NCBI GenBank assembly: GCA_021159265.1
Contig: JAGGSD010000108.1
Coordinates: 1 to 42,288 of the forward strand
Direction: 5' to 3'
Length of the DNA: 42,288 nucleotides
Origin: Syntrophobacterales bacterium
GTDB lineage: Bacteria > Desulfobacterota > Syntrophia > Syntrophales > UBA6807
A program made the position numbers and the translations under genes. Below are positions 42,228 through 42,288 of the stretch, piece after piece. The notes under the pieces are model-generated. The model searched no databases, was not told where the DNA came from, and was given only the letters and a program-made list of their open reading frames with translations. Each line of letters opens with the position of its first letter. Position 1 is the stretch's first letter.

Positions 42228-42288
42228 AAACTGGAAATTCGAAGCACTAAATGCGAAACAAATCCGAATTTCTAATATTCAAATGTTC
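42228..42288. repeat. AT-rich TTCGAA-type repeat at window end
   Basis: AAATTCGAAGCACTAAAT and GCGAAACAAATCCGAATTTC match, in reverse orientation, the repeat at 41036-41180, so copies of one family flank glyQ. The element may continue beyond the window. Confidence 0.5.

Overview
The window comes from a bacterium that probably belongs to the Desulfobacterota (former Deltaproteobacteria, of the Syntrophales/Desulfobacterales kind). This placement is inference. It rests on the density of acyl-CoA dehydrogenases, CoA-ester enzymes and TRAP importers, a split glyQ/glyS glycyl-tRNA synthetase, a GC content near the middle of the range, and many short palindromic intergenic repeats. No rRNA, tRNA, CRISPR array or phage gene was seen.

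Layout. (1) 59-5721, plus strand: a beta-oxidation set made of an extended acyl-CoA dehydrogenase, a fused 3-hydroxyacyl-CoA dehydrogenase/enoyl-CoA hydratase and a thiolase, closed by a clear terminator. (2) 5844-8151, minus strand: an acyl-CoA dehydrogenase of the isovaleryl-CoA dehydrogenase type and a TetR regulator, separated by repeat-rich DNA. (3) 8615-26637, plus strand: the centrepiece. Four large subunits of coenzyme-B12-dependent acyl-CoA mutases (called M1-M4 here), four separate small B12-binding subunits (S1-S4) and one MeaB/ArgK-type GTPase are interleaved with an HMG-CoA-synthase-like protein carrying a DUF35 zinc/OB domain, an SCP2-type thiolase, an MmgE/PrpD protein and a TRAP importer. 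A promoter with an overlapping 13-bp-arm dyad lies just upstream of M1. (4) 26880-33433: a second TRAP importer, an AMP-forming acyl-CoA ligase, an SDR oxidoreductase and a pair of MaoC-fold proteins. (5) 33912-38848: a methylcrotonyl-CoA-carboxylase-like carboxyltransferase, a methylglutaconyl-CoA-hydratase-like enzyme, a divergent HMG-CoA-lyase-like enzyme and a nitrilase-family hydrolase. (6) 38891-42069, minus strand: housekeeping glyS and glyQ.

How it may work (inference). TRAP binding proteins capture one or more carboxylic acids, the ligase makes the CoA thioester, and the B12 mutases rearrange its carbon skeleton. The product is then oxidised by the IVD-like dehydrogenase and the carboxyltransferase/hydratase/lyase set, which together resemble the leucine/isovalerate (or acyclic terpene) pathway, and ends in thiolytic cleavage. 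The unusual point is the number and divergence of the mutases. M2 has an ICM/HCM-type pocket. M4 keeps the residues that bind a substrate carboxylate but has changed residues on the cofactor side. M1 and M3 both lack the active-site histidine (Propionibacterium His244), replaced by Asp and Asn. This looks like a dedicated, possibly undescribed pathway for a branched or quaternary-carbon acid that needs more than one skeletal rearrangement. The substrate cannot be read from the sequence.
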